Source of the DNA: an uncultured Lachnospiraceae bacterium | Lineage (GTDB): Bacteria > Bacillota > Clostridia > Lachnospirales > Lachnospiraceae | Assembly: GCA_910577175.1 (NCBI GenBank) | Contig: CAJTLU010000001.1 | Coordinates: 62,001 to 126,000, forward strand | Direction of reading: 5' to 3' | Length of the DNA: 64,000 bases | Translations under genes and position numbers: made by a program | In this document: positions 26,263 through 34,757 of the stretch, one piece after another | Position numbering within the stretch: position 1 is the first letter of the stretch | How the letters are laid out: each line of letters begins with the position of its first letter | Notes under the pieces: model-generated | Databases searched by the model: none | What the model was told of the DNA's origin: nothing | Seen by the model: the letters and a program-made list of their open reading frames with translations, nothing else

Positions 26263-26787
26263 ACTAGAACGACGGCGGTATTCTTCATCAAGTATCTGCG
26301 CACGCTGGGATTTGAGGTGATGAACGATATTTTTGCCGAGAATGCATGGTATTTTCGGAATTCGCTGGTCAGGGCAAACTACAACGACCTGAAAAACGGA
26401 ATACACGAAACAACGGAGTTCCTTGAAGTATTCCTGCAAAATCTTCTGTTGAACGAAAATCATCCGCTTCATAATCGGACATTGCACATCAGCGGCACGT
26501 TCAAAAAAACGGAAAAAGCGAACATCAACTCTGAAAAAGCGAATATTGGCACGGAAAAAGTGAACATTGAGGATATCTTTACAGCAAAGACCGCTGCGCA
26601 TGTTCAGGTGTTACGGGAGACTTTGGGCTCCCGGATTGCATTTGGAAGGTCGGATGTTCAGGGGGTGCTTGGTCTGAAGCCGACAAGAAGCTCTGCGCTT
26701 TTGCATGATATGACAGAGCATGGAATCATCGAACCGGTGTCCGGACACGGAAAAGGAAAGTATCGCTTCCGGCAGCAGGATGGTTGA
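26263..26787 (+). pseudogene. Fic protein, C-terminal part
   Basis: Continues the fic gene cut at 23671. It begins with TRTTAVFFIKYLR, the second half of the catalytic motif (N-T-R), then the helices typical of Fic proteins (FAENAWYFRNSLVRANYNDL). It ends with a winged-helix-like tail (about the last 75 residues) that includes short repeats of EKANI and EKVNI. There is no usable start codon near the junction, although an ATG at 26317 could yield a tail fragment. Confidence 0.85.
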
Positions 26788-26976
26788 GACGATGGGATTT
26801 CGGACTTATTCCCGCAGATCGGAGTTTTGAGGCGGTCGGAAAATCTGTGTGGCGTTTGAACAACCGAAAACCAGATACGAAAGTCAGGCTATAAAACCAA
26901 TAGAAGCAAGCGAAAGAGTAAAATTTGGTCCTATAATATTTATGTAGCCTGAAACCAAGGAAAAGGAGACGGTAAA

Positions 26977-28167
26977 GTGTATCTGAGAGAGAAACGAATT
27001 AGAATCCTGAAAGTAAAAAATGTGATTTTAGTGGTTTTTGGGTTATTTTTTGTTGCGGTATCAGTTGGTGTAATGGTTTCACTGATTTCATTTTACCATG
27101 ATGATCTGGAAACGGTTCTAAAGGCAAGGGCGACTCCGGATTGTGTTAAGGCAACTATCCTAGGTGTGATTTTTTTGCTCATAGCGGGGATATCAAGGCG
27201 CCTGATCGGGGAGGCAAATATTTATTCAAGTTATTTTGAGGGGGATTTGTCCGGTTATATCAAATATAGTGATTTGGCGGAAGTCACAGGAAAAAGTACG
27301 GGTATGGTAAAACTGCAATTACATCTTTTTCGCAGAATCTATATGAAGGGTTATGAGCTGGAAATGGTAGAACAGACGGAACAGGTCGTTCTGAACAGTA
27401 AAAAATGTATGTGTGAGTGCAGACATTGCGGCGCTTCGATTGAAAAACGAATCTATTTTACAGGGGTCTGTCCTTATTGCGGAAGTTCGGATTTGTTTGC
27501 CAAGGTTCTGTCAGACAGCAGGTTTTACAGTATCAGGAACGAGATGTCGGAAGGTATAAAAAATCCGGAATTTTATTCTTTAAAAAATATTAAAGTGAAA
27601 AAGAATCTGTTCAAGCTTTATTTGTGCCTGGGGGCGTCTGCGCTTGCAATCGGGGTGCTTATCTGCCTGGAGAATCTTGCTGCCTACAATAACAAAGAAT
27701 ATTTAAAAGAAGTACTGTTGTCGGGTAAGAGCCATTATTCTTCTTATGAATTGATTAAAGCGGAAATTATGGATAGTATTATTTGGGGCGCTGTGCTTGC
27801 GTTGGCGTTTGTACCCGTTATTATCAACCGGGGTAAGAAGATAAAATATATTTTTGTGGCAGATGATTGTTCGCAGTATTTTTCGCAATGTAAGACGCCG
27901 TTTGTGAATGCAGAAAATCTTCCTGTCGCGAAAAATGAATCAAATAGAAAAACAGGGCTGAAATTGGTCAGAGGCGCGCTCCGGCAGCATTATCTTTCAA
28001 ATTGTACGTTTGAAAAGCATGACGGTGTGCTGAAAGTGGCGCTTGCGAAGAAAATTGTCAAAGATGAATGTCCGTCCTGTGGAGGGCCGATTGTCGGGGC
28101 AGTTGACGAACAGTATCAATGCAGATATTGCGGAACTGTCATTATGGGCGTTGTTCATAAAAAATAA
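26977..28167 (+). CDS. Membrane protein with zinc-ribbon motifs, unknown function
   Basis: A 396-residue protein I do not recognise as a named family. Two N-terminal membrane helices (about 13-38 and 62-80) and two central ones (about 213-232 and 262-285) frame soluble parts. Two rubredoxin-like zinc ribbons are visible: CRHCG with CPYCG in the first half, and CPSCG with CRYCG at the very C-terminus. A region after the first helix pair resembles a small helix-turn-helix (DLAEVTGKS). The GTG start follows AAGGAG. It lies alone after the broken fic gene. Confidence 0.7.
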   Translation: MYLREKRIRILKVKNVILVVFGLFFVAVSVGVMVSLISFYHDDLETVLKARATPDCVKATILGVIFLLIAGISRRLIGEANIYSSYFEGDLSGYIKYSDLAEVTGKSTGMVKLQLHLFRRIYMKGYELEMVEQTEQVVLNSKKCMCECRHCGASIEKRIYFTGVCPYCGSSDLFAKVLSDSRFYSIRNEMSEGIKNPEFYSLKNIKVKKNLFKLYLCLGASALAIGVLICLENLAAYNNKEYLKEVLLSGKSHYSSYELIKAEIMDSIIWGAVLALAFVPVIINRGKKIKYIFVADDCSQYFSQCKTPFVNAENLPVAKNESNRKTGLKLVRGALRQHYLSNCTFEKHDGVLKVALAKKIVKDECPSCGGPIVGAVDEQYQCRYCGTVIMGVVHKK

Positions 28168-28198
28168 TGCCCCTTTCTCAAAGCGTCCTTGTTTTTGA

Positions 28199-28594
28199 AT
28201 ATTTTGGAATGGCGGTTATGACCTTATCTGTAAGCTTGTTATTGAGATAGGCTGTTTTCATATACAGCATGACAGATTATTTTCGGCAACCGGTGCATTA
28301 TATCGTTTTGCCGATGAATTAAGGAACTGTTATACTACATTAAATGGAACTGCTGAATACAAGCTTTTGCTGGAGAATGACTTATCGTTTCAGGTAGTTA
28401 TGGAATCGGGCGGTCATGCGGTTGTCACCGGAAGATTCCAGGAAAGACCGGATAAAAACAATATTTTTGAGTTTGAAATGGAGACGGACCAGACCTGCTT
28501 TTTAGCGGTGATTCAGGAGATAGAAGCATTAAAGGAAGTGTACGGCGGAAGGATGGGAAAGAGGAGTCAGCAGATGGGAAAAGCCGGATTATGA
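28199..28594 (+). pseudogene. WapI-type immunity protein remnant, 5' truncated
   Basis: The open frame from 28199 encodes a protein similar, as far as I can recall, to WapI-family immunity proteins, which protect against contact-dependent toxins. Key stretches are YRFADELRNCYTTL, TAEYKLLLEND and RPDKNNIFEFEMETDQ. The frame opens just after a stop at 28196-28198 and has no good start codon or ribosome site; the first ATG-like start (TTG at 28367) would delete half of the domain. It therefore looks like a 5'-truncated gene. The family name is from memory of the pattern. Confidence 0.5.
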
Positions 28595-28634
28595 TTTAAA
28601 ACGTATGCTTTGAGAAAATCAAGTTGAGAAAGGC

Positions 28635-28663
28635 TTGACATGCGCTGGCTTTCATGGTACTAT
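28635..28663 (+). promoter_or_regulatory. Promoter of the attenuated acetyltransferase gene
   Basis: TTGACA (28635-28640) is followed after 17 bases by TACTAT (28658-28663). It starts a long leader with a mini-gene and hairpins. Confidence 0.65.
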
Positions 28664-28695
28664 AATAATAGTTTTATCAGATAGGAGGCTTACGT

Positions 28696-28716
28696 ATGTT
28701 GATTTGTTTGAGATAG
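28696..28716 (+). CDS. Leader peptide MLICLR
   Basis: A seven-codon mini-gene (MLICLR and stop) with a perfect AGGAGG (28683-28688) seven bases before its ATG. It is far too short for a stable protein, but its strong ribosome site and position between a promoter and a hairpin series are the hallmarks of a translated attenuator peptide, as upstream of antibiotic-resistance genes. Ribosome stalling here would alter folding of the hairpins downstream. Confidence 0.65.
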   Translation: MLICLR

Positions 28717-28734
28717 TAAATAATAATAGCAGTT

Positions 28735-28895
28735 CATTTCGTTAAAACGAAATGCTTTTATTGTGTTGCAAAAAAGCAAACATCTCAAGCGAATTATGAT
28801 TTACGTAGGTGCTCTGTATTTATTTTTCATACAGGTGTATTTTCTATACCATTCTTTGAGATGTGCCACTTATTTTTGTAAGTGGTATTTTTATT
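28735..28895 (+). promoter_or_regulatory. Attenuator: alternative hairpins and intrinsic terminator
   Basis: Three pairings are visible. CATTTCGTT/AACGAAATG (28735-28754) is followed by CTTTTATT, a first terminator-like hairpin. CATCTCAA (28781-28788) can pair with TTGAGATG (28856-28863) over a long loop. CCACTTA/TAAGTGG (28866-28885) is followed by TATTTTTATT, a clear intrinsic terminator 35 bases before the acetyltransferase gene. Together with the leader peptide this accounts for the 335-base gap before the gene. Confidence 0.65.
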
Positions 28896-28929
28896 GGAAG
28901 AATTGATAAATAGAAAGGTTGAATGTAAA

Positions 28930-29370
28930 ATGAAAATAGAAAAAATTGATGAAACACATGTATATTTTAATAAGCTGATTGATTACGCAAGAAATTGTTC
29001 CTGGGTTGCAGGAGACCATCTTGCAACGATGTTAGAGGATCGGGTTTTTACCGATTGGGAGAGCGCGTTTGCCGCAGTAGTTGATGAACGCATCGTTGGT
29101 TTTTGTACCTTTATGAAAACTGATTACTACCCGGATAATAAATATTTTCCATGGATCAGCACGGTTTTTGTAGATGAGGAATACCGGGGAAAACGTATCA
29201 GTCAGCAGATGATAGAGGCAGTCATCGAGTATGCGAAAAACTGTGGGTTTTCTCATGTGTATATTCCATCAGATATGACGGGTTTTTATGAAAAATATGG
29301 CTTTAAGAAAATTGATGAGTTAAAAAATTATGGCGGTGATGTCGATGACATTTTTGTAAGAGAGATTTAG
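28930..29370 (+). CDS. GNAT acetyltransferase behind a leader attenuator
   Basis: A 146-residue GNAT-fold enzyme that uses acetyl-CoA. The core strand WISTVFVDEEYRGKRISQQMIEAVIEYA contains the acyl-CoA loop (EYRGKRISQ), and the C-terminal part (YIPSDMTGFYEKYGFKKI) is typical. ATG 28930 is preferred over an in-frame GTG at 28882, which overlaps the terminator. The leader with a short peptide and terminator suggests induction by a ribosome-targeting compound, so an antibiotic-modifying role is possible. The substrate is not evident. Confidence 0.8.
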   Translation: MKIEKIDETHVYFNKLIDYARNCSWVAGDHLATMLEDRVFTDWESAFAAVVDERIVGFCTFMKTDYYPDNKYFPWISTVFVDEEYRGKRISQQMIEAVIEYAKNCGFSHVYIPSDMTGFYEKYGFKKIDELKNYGGDVDDIFVREI

Positions 29371-29413
29371 GGAAACGCGGATGAAAGCGCTTCCTTAGAA
29401 GTACCTTGGATGG

Positions 29414-29791
29414 ATGGTTACTGTTTTTGCGGAGTCAAAGGATTTTTTGGAACAATGTCCGGTGCCTGTTTATATTGTTTCCAATATCGACAGGGACGAT
29501 ATCAGAAGCGCTTTGGAGTATCATGGGCTGAAACCTGCCGGAGTTTTTACGAGCGAAGACGCAAGGTCATATAAGCCGCGGGAAGAGATATTCCAGCTGG
29601 CGCTGCAGTCAACAGGATTAAGCGGCAGCGAAGCGGTTCATATCGGAGACTCCCTGAGCAGTGATGTAAAGGGAGCGGGTGCAGCAGGCATCCATGCAAT
29701 CTGGCTGAACCGGTCAGGGCGGGAGGTTCCGGAGGGTGTCGTTGCAATAGAGAATCTTCTTCAGGCATATGGCACAGATTATTTTAAGTAA
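29414..29791 (+). pseudogene. HAD hydrolase C-terminal fragment
   Basis: Codes for the last 125 residues of a haloacid-dehalogenase-type phosphatase. Motif II (IVSNID), motif III lysine (SYKP) and motif IV (GDSLSSDVKGA) are present. The N-terminal DxDxT segment with the nucleophilic aspartate is absent and not found upstream, and there is no good ribosome site. The usual length is about 230 residues. This is most likely a 5'-truncated relic without activity. Confidence 0.65.
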
Positions 29792-29926
29792 TCCGGCGGA
29801 CAGAAAGAGGGTGTTTTGCAGGTTCTTTTCACGTTAGCCGGACGGCAGGAAAAGAAAAGCCGTGGAATAATATGTATGGAACCGGGGATACTGTTCCTAA
29901 AAAATAAAGGGAGCTGAATAAAAATT

Positions 29927-30361
29927 ATGATTGAACCGGATACCATAAGAATGCTGCGGGAATGTGACGCGGGAATTAAAATGGGGGTTTCTGCCATTGA
30001 TGAAGTTCTGGGCTATGTGCATTCCGAAACCTTTCGAAACTGTCTTACGACCTGCAAAAATGAGCACGAGAAGCTGAAGGATGAGATACAGGTTCTTCTG
30101 GAGGAATACCATGATAATGGGAAGGAGCCGAATCCGGTAGCAAAAGGCATGTCGTGGATGAAAACAAACGTCAAGCTGATTATGAATGAATCGGATGAAA
30201 CAATTGCCGATTTAATGACAGACGGCTGTAACATGGGTGTGAAGACGCTCAATAAGTATTTGAACCAGTTCAAGGCAGCCGATGAAAAGACCAAGGATAT
30301 CACAAAGCGGCTGATTCAGCTGGAGGAACGGCTTGTGGTAGATATCCGTTCGTATTTGTAA
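29927..30361 (+). CDS. Small four-helix-bundle protein (DUF2383/ferritin-like)
   Basis: A 144-residue, entirely helical, soluble protein. Pattern and length recall DUF2383/ferritin-like proteins: NEHEKLKDEIQVLLEEYHDNGKEPNP followed by MKTNVKLIMNESDETIADLMTDGCNMGVKTLNKYL, though conserved iron ligands are not obvious. The ribosome site GGGAG is weakly placed. It is a stand-alone gene ended by a long hairpin. Role unknown; stress or storage proteins are the usual guess for this fold. Confidence 0.6.
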   Translation: MIEPDTIRMLRECDAGIKMGVSAIDEVLGYVHSETFRNCLTTCKNEHEKLKDEIQVLLEEYHDNGKEPNPVAKGMSWMKTNVKLIMNESDETIADLMTDGCNMGVKTLNKYLNQFKAADEKTKDITKRLIQLEERLVVDIRSYL

Positions 30362-30424
30362 GCTGCTTTTCTAAGTGACACCGTGCGACGGCTTCTTGTA
30401 AGTAGTTAGAATATCTGACGGTAA

Positions 30425-30502
30425 AAAAGAGAGTCACTATCTTATTTTTGCATTTGTCTGACGAGGTGTGAGCGTATGCAAATAAGGTGGCGGCTCTCTT
30501 TT
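30425..30502. terminator. Bidirectional terminator hairpin
   Basis: AAAAGAGAG (30425-30433) pairs with CTCTCTTTT (30494-30502), and inside it CTTATTTTTGCAT (30441-30453) pairs with ATGCAAATAAG (30476-30486). With A-runs and T-runs at the ends it can terminate both the helical-bundle gene and the convergent dehydrogenase gene. Confidence 0.7.
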
Positions 30503-30521
30503 CAGTAAAAAGGTTCTGCTC

Positions 30522-31697
30522 TTACCGGTAGGATTTTTCAAAGATTTCTGCACATTCCGCGTCCGACATCGGGCACGGATTGGAAAGGAAAAGTCCCCCC
30601 ATTGTTTCTCTTGCATTGACAGCGAGGGTCATGCATTCGGATTTTGCAATCCCGTAATCTGACATTTTCAGGTCCGCAACCCCGCAGGCCTCTTGAAGTT
30701 TTACGAGAGCGGTAATGAAATCCTGCGGCTTATCGGCATCCGGAAGTCCCATCGCACGTGCCATTTTTATAAACTGTTCATCACAGGCATGCCGGTCAAT
30801 GAAGAACTGCGCAAATTCCTTTGAAATCATAATCAGACCGGCGCCATGCGGCAGATTGTGATGGTACGCGCTCATTGCATGTTCCATGGAATGCTGTGCC
30901 GTTGTATTAGTAAGCTGCATCGTAATGCCTGCGATGGTACTGCCATATGCGACATGCTCGCGCGCCGTAAGGTCACTGCCGTCTGCGACAGCTCTTGGCA
31001 GATAGGCTGCAATGCTTTCAATGGCGGACAGGGCGATTGTTTCGCTGAGGATATTGACGCCGTTGCTTATCATAACCTCGGTATTGTGGAACAGCGCGTC
31101 AAAGCCCTGATATGCGGTGTATTTTGGCGGAACGGTTTTCATCAGCTCAGGGTCTACGATAGCAAGAACCGGAACGAGTGAAGGGTCGCCAAAGCCGATT
31201 TTTTCATTGGTCTGGTGATTGGAAATAACGCCCCAGCAGTTAATCTCCGAGCCTGTTCCGGAGGAGGTTGCGACAGTTACAATCGGCAGGGCGGCATGAA
31301 CAAGCGGCTGCCCCTTCCCGGTGCCGCCGTGTACATAGTCCCATAGATCCCCCGGATTTGTCGTCATGGCGGCAACAGCGACTGCGGCGTCCAGAACGGC
31401 TCCGCCGCCCAGTGCAAGGATGAAGTCGCAGGCATTTTCCTTTGCAATGGCAGCGGCCTCCATTACAACCTCTTTCGATGGATTTTCGTGGATGTTGGCG
31501 CATACCACATAGCCGGCACCTGCCCTTTTTAATTGTGCCTGGACGCGTTCTAGTGTGCCGTAAGTTTTTACGGAGTTACCGTTGGAAATCAGCAGAAGTG
31601 CCTTTTTACCCGGAAGCGTCTGGCTGCCCAGTTCCTCCAGTCTGCCGGCGCCGAAAATAAGGTTGGTCGGGTTGTTAAAGTGAAAGCTCATGTTCAT
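30522..31697 (-). CDS. Iron-containing alcohol dehydrogenase
   Basis: A 391-residue type III (Fe-dependent) alcohol dehydrogenase that interconverts aldehydes and alcohols with NAD(P)H. The nucleotide loop is GGGAVLDAA (97-105), with alanine where serine is usual. Metal ligands are expected at Asp200 and His204 (GFDALFHNTE) and in the later QHSMEHAMSAYHHNLPHGAG segment. The start is followed upstream by a GAGGTAGTT site. A small conserved gene and a LysR regulator lie divergently beyond it; the regulator probably controls this gene. Related enzymes act in butanol, 1,2-propanediol or lactaldehyde metabolism; I cannot tell which here. Confidence 0.88.
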   Translation of the reverse strand: MNMSFHFNNPTNLIFGAGRLEELGSQTLPGKKALLLISNGNSVKTYGTLERVQAQLKRAGAGYVVCANIHENPSKEVVMEAAAIAKENACDFILALGGGAVLDAAVAVAAMTTNPGDLWDYVHGGTGKGQPLVHAALPIVTVATSSGTGSEINCWGVISNHQTNEKIGFGDPSLVPVLAIVDPELMKTVPPKYTAYQGFDALFHNTEVMISNGVNILSETIALSAIESIAAYLPRAVADGSDLTAREHVAYGSTIAGITMQLTNTTAQHSMEHAMSAYHHNLPHGAGLIMISKEFAQFFIDRHACDEQFIKMARAMGLPDADKPQDFITALVKLQEACGVADLKMSDYGIAKSECMTLAVNARETMGGLFLSNPCPMSDAECAEIFEKSYR

Positions 31698-31751
31698 AGA
31701 AACTACCTCCGTTGATTCTTAATTTTTTGCTTAAAATGCGAAAACTCAAAT

Positions 31752-31982
31752 TTATTTAGTTGCTTGTTTTATTGAATAAATCAGATAATCAAGGCAATCA
31801 ATCCTATGCTGACTGGTATGGATACAGTCTAGCAGGGTTGCCCTGTGTAGGGAGAGGAGCCGCAACAGTTCTTTCGTTTTCCCTTCGTTCTGAAGCTGGA
31901 AGAATTTCTGGATGGCAGCCTCATCGCATCCTGCGTCTTTGAGATTTTGAAGAATCTGCGCTTCTTCCGGAATCCTGTTCAC
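31752..31982 (-). CDS. Small conserved-looking helical protein
   Basis: A 76-residue protein with two or three amphipathic helices (IPEEAQILQNLKDAGCDEAAIQKFFQLQNEG, then a helix rich in Leu and His). It resembles the C-terminal part of MerR-like or DUF proteins that dimerise through a coiled coil, but I cannot name it. It starts with GTG behind a modest AGGTGA site and is read in the same direction as the dehydrogenase gene 54 bases downstream, so the two may be co-transcribed. Confidence 0.55.
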   Translation of the reverse strand: MNRIPEEAQILQNLKDAGCDEAAIQKFFQLQNEGKTKELLRLLSLHRATLLDCIHTSQHRIDCLDYLIYSIKQATK

Positions 31983-32053
31983 GTTATCACCTGCTTTCTG
32001 TTCTTATTATGCAACACTTCGTATTAAATAGCAAATACTTAGTTAGAAGGTCC

Positions 32054-32076
32054 TGATATGCTTGACGGGCATATCA
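32054..32076. promoter_or_regulatory. Candidate LysR binding palindrome
   Basis: TGATATGC and GCATATCA form a perfect 8-bp inverted repeat around seven bases, a shape common for LysR-type sites. It lies upstream of the minus-strand gene pair and the divergent LysR gene. Confidence 0.45.
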
Positions 32077-32177
32077 ATGTGCGCTATCATAAAACCAGAA
32101 CAAGCCCGTGAACCGCGGGAAACGGAGGTTTCCGCAGCTTTGCCGGGTAGAAGTGAGAGGGTAGCGGTCAGGAATTT

Positions 32178-32350
32178 TTGTTTTCCGGCAGTTTTCTCTT
32201 TGGCTCGCTTCCTGTGCGAAATTTTGTCCTGAATTTCGTTATTGCTACCGTTTGTAAGAGCGGATATAATAAAGTCAGGAGTCTGTTTTCGCATTTTCGC
32301 ATCAGGTGCGCGTCCGGCAGGGCAGGAAAGAAGGATACGATGGAGCGGAA
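32178..32350 (+). repeat. Promoter-bearing leader repeat, copy 2, ending in a dead gene start
   Basis: This copy of the leader at 7764-7931 keeps the promoter (TTGCTA at 32242-32247, 17 bases, TATAAT at 32265-32270) and the ribosome site. Even the start ATGGAGCGG matches ATGGAACGA of the HTH-methyltransferase gene. However, it runs into a stop codon after four codons (ATG GAG CGG AAG TAA). It now serves as the leader of the LysR gene. The 350-base gap 32043-32392 holds this repeat and the palindrome at 32054. Confidence 0.65.
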
Positions 32351-32392
32351 GTAAAAACGAACATGGCAGACAGGAAGGTTAAGGTGATAGAA

Positions 32393-33370
32393 ATGGAAAT
32401 CCGGGTACTTCGTTATTTTTTGGCAATCGCAAGAGAGGGCAGCATTACAAATGCGGCAGAGTTTCTGCATGTGACCCAGCCGACGCTTTCCAGACAGATT
32501 AAGGATTTGGAGGAGGAGCTGGGGCAGAAGCTATTTACCCGCGGAAGCCACAGTATGGATTTAACGGCAGAGGGAAGGATTCTGCGGAAACGCGCCGAGG
32601 AGATTATTTCGATGGTGGATAAGACCGAAGCGGAGTTTGGCGCAATGGAGGGAGAAATCAGCGGTGATATTTACATCGGAGGCGGTGAAACAGACGCAAT
32701 CCGGCTGATTGCCAAGGTTGCCAAGGCGCTGCAGTGTGATCATCCCGGGATTCATTATCATTTATATAGTGGAAACGCAGCGGATGTAACCGAACGGCTG
32801 GATAAGGGACTTCTTGATTTCGGCGTTCTGGTTCAGCCTGCCGACCTTTCCAAATATGAGTATCTGAATATTCCGGTTAAGGATGTGTGGGGTGTTATTA
32901 TGCGGAAGGACAGTCCCTTGGCAGAAAAGGAAGTGATTCGCAGGGAGGATTTGCTGCCGCTTCCGTTGATATGCTCTATACAGGCGATATCGCAGGAGCG
33001 CCGGGCGAATGAGTTTGCAGACTGGTTCGGCAGTGATTTTGACAAGCTGAACATTGTAACTACATATAATCTCTTGTACAATGCTGCAATTATGGTAGAT
33101 TCAGGAATCGGATATGCCATTACCATAGACAAGCTTGCCAATACTTCGGTGGAAAGCAGCCTTTGCTTCCGTTCGCTAGAACCGAGACTTGAAGCGGGAC
33201 TGAACCTTGTCTGGAAAAAATATCCTGTTTTTTCTGCGGCAGCCGGACAGTTTCTGGAAAGGCTGAAGGAGAGCTTCGCGGAAACTCAAGTTAAGCCGGG
33301 CTTGTCTTCCGCGGACGGGTGTGATATAGTGAAGTTAGATTGCAAAATGAAATATAAAGGAGGAAAATGA
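32393..33370 (+). CDS. LysR-family transcriptional regulator
   Basis: A 325-residue regulator. The N-terminal winged helix-turn-helix (about 1-60) shows MEIRVLRYFLAIAREGSITNAAEFL split by TQPTLSRQIKDLEEELG. The remainder is a periplasmic-binding-like effector domain. ATG 32393 is chosen for the AAGGTGAT site; another in-frame ATG at 32363 is possible. It is divergent from the Fe-dependent alcohol dehydrogenase and small gene, the usual setting for control of those genes. Its leader derives from a duplicated promoter repeat. Confidence 0.88.
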   Translation: MEIRVLRYFLAIAREGSITNAAEFLHVTQPTLSRQIKDLEEELGQKLFTRGSHSMDLTAEGRILRKRAEEIISMVDKTEAEFGAMEGEISGDIYIGGGETDAIRLIAKVAKALQCDHPGIHYHLYSGNAADVTERLDKGLLDFGVLVQPADLSKYEYLNIPVKDVWGVIMRKDSPLAEKEVIRREDLLPLPLICSIQAISQERRANEFADWFGSDFDKLNIVTTYNLLYNAAIMVDSGIGYAITIDKLANTSVESSLCFRSLEPRLEAGLNLVWKKYPVFSAAAGQFLERLKESFAETQVKPGLSSADGCDIVKLDCKMKYKGGK

Positions 33371-33371
33371 A

Positions 33372-34094
33372 ATGGAGGAAACGACAAAGAAAATAGCAGA
33401 AGGCTTCCAGTGCAAATACACAGTATTTGAGAAGGGGACGGACCCGGCGTTAGTGGAGCAGGCATACAGGAAGGCTTTGGAGGCAGGAAAAGAAAACGGC
33501 TTCTGGCCGGCGATACTTCTTCTGGATGAATATGCAGTGGAGTGGTTAGAAGAGGTCGTAAATGGAGAATACGACAGAGATGCGATTATTGCAGGCTGTG
33601 GAGAAAACGGCAAAAGTATTTTGCAGGAGCGCTTTGAAGAGTACATGGAGGACTATGAGGAGGACGAGCTCGACGAACTGATTGGAGAAGAAACCGAGGG
33701 AGAGGTATTGGACCATTTTATCGGGTATTGCTCCTTTGATGATGGAAGGCTGGAGGCGGATGCCCTGTTGTTAGAGCTTCCGGTTAAGAACCCGTGGGAG
33801 ATTATCGGCTATCTGCCTATGGGCGGCTGGAACGATTGCCCTGCGCCGGAGGACATGATTTCCGTATGCAGATACTGGTATGAAAAATATGGTGCGGTGC
33901 CTGCGGTATTTACGCATGATGTTATGGAGTTTTATGCACCTCTGGGGTTAAACGGAACAGACAGTCTGGAAGCTGCCAAGGAGCATTATGCGTTCTGTAC
34001 GGACAGGGTTGACCAGGGAACCAGCACCTATACGATATCGGAGCTGGCAGCAGGGCTTGAGGACTCTACGGTCTGGTATTTCTGGTGGGATTAG
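33372..34094 (+). CDS. DUF4253-domain protein
   Basis: A 240-residue acidic soluble protein. The C-terminal half matches the DUF4253 pattern as I know it: a GYLPMGGWNDCP segment, AVPAVFTHDVMEF, AKEHYAFCTDRVDQG and a WYFWWD terminus. The family is found in many bacteria, often near immunity-type genes, and has no assigned reaction. It begins two bases after the LysR stop with a GGAGG site, so it is probably co-transcribed with it. Confidence 0.75.
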   Translation: MEETTKKIAEGFQCKYTVFEKGTDPALVEQAYRKALEAGKENGFWPAILLLDEYAVEWLEEVVNGEYDRDAIIAGCGENGKSILQERFEEYMEDYEEDELDELIGEETEGEVLDHFIGYCSFDDGRLEADALLLELPVKNPWEIIGYLPMGGWNDCPAPEDMISVCRYWYEKYGAVPAVFTHDVMEFYAPLGLNGTDSLEAAKEHYAFCTDRVDQGTSTYTISELAAGLEDSTVWYFWWD

Positions 34095-34238
34095 TCCCGG
34101 TGTCTTGTCCCGCCTGCGTCATTTAGTCAGAAATTTATTTTTCGATGTACCAGGGAAGATGGGAGAAAAGCTGCCGTACCTTTTGCGCTATGAAGGGAAA
34201 CGGGCATAAAAAGAGACTTTGAAAAGGAGATATTGCAA

Positions 34239-34688
34239 ATGAAGAGGACAGAGAATGTAGAACTGACTGTCATGTGTCTCATCCGGAACGGAGACGAATA
34301 TCTGCTGCAGGACAGGATAAAGAAAGACTACAGGGGCTTTACCCTGCCGGGAGGGCATGTGGAACCGGGAGAGTCAATTGTCGAAGCGGTTGTCCGGGAA
34401 ATGAAGGAGGAGACAGGCCTGACAATCCGGAACCCGAAATTGTGCGGTGTCAAGCAGTTTCCGATAGAGGGCGGAAGGTATCTTGTATTTCTGTTTACGG
34501 CAGATGAGTTTGGCGGGGAGGTTTGCTCTTCGGAGGAAGGAAGTATGCACTGGGTCCGCAAGGAGGATTTGGCAAAGGTAAATCTGGTCAATGATTTCCG
34601 TGAGCTGCTGCAGGTAATGACAGAGGATAGCTTAAATGAATTCCAGTATGTTCTGGAAGAAAACCAGTGGAAGATTGTGCTAAGGTGA
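34239..34688 (+). CDS. Nudix hydrolase (MutT-like)
   Basis: A 149-residue hydrolase of nucleoside diphosphates linked to another group. The Nudix box spans about residues 38-60: GGHVEPGES, then REMKEETGL with the metal-binding glutamates. Length and the early strand NGDEYLLQDR fit the MutT/8-oxo-dGTP class, though the substrate is unproven. ATG 34239 follows AAGGAG by nine bases. It may be co-transcribed with the Bcp and UvrA-like genes, giving an oxidative- or DNA-damage theme. Confidence 0.85.
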   Translation: MKRTENVELTVMCLIRNGDEYLLQDRIKKDYRGFTLPGGHVEPGESIVEAVVREMKEETGLTIRNPKLCGVKQFPIEGGRYLVFLFTADEFGGEVCSSEEGSMHWVRKEDLAKVNLVNDFRELLQVMTEDSLNEFQYVLEENQWKIVLR

Positions 34689-34757
34689 CTTTGGAAGTCT
34701 CCATGCGGGAAGAATATAGTACAGGCTTTGGGAAAGAAGCAGAACGGAGGGAATACT

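Noticed and set aside
34103..34209. Open frame with a peptide-like stretch (FFDVPGKMGEKLPYLL) after the DUF4253 gene
   Set aside because: It has no start or ribosome site and I could not link it to any family; too short to call even a pseudogene.
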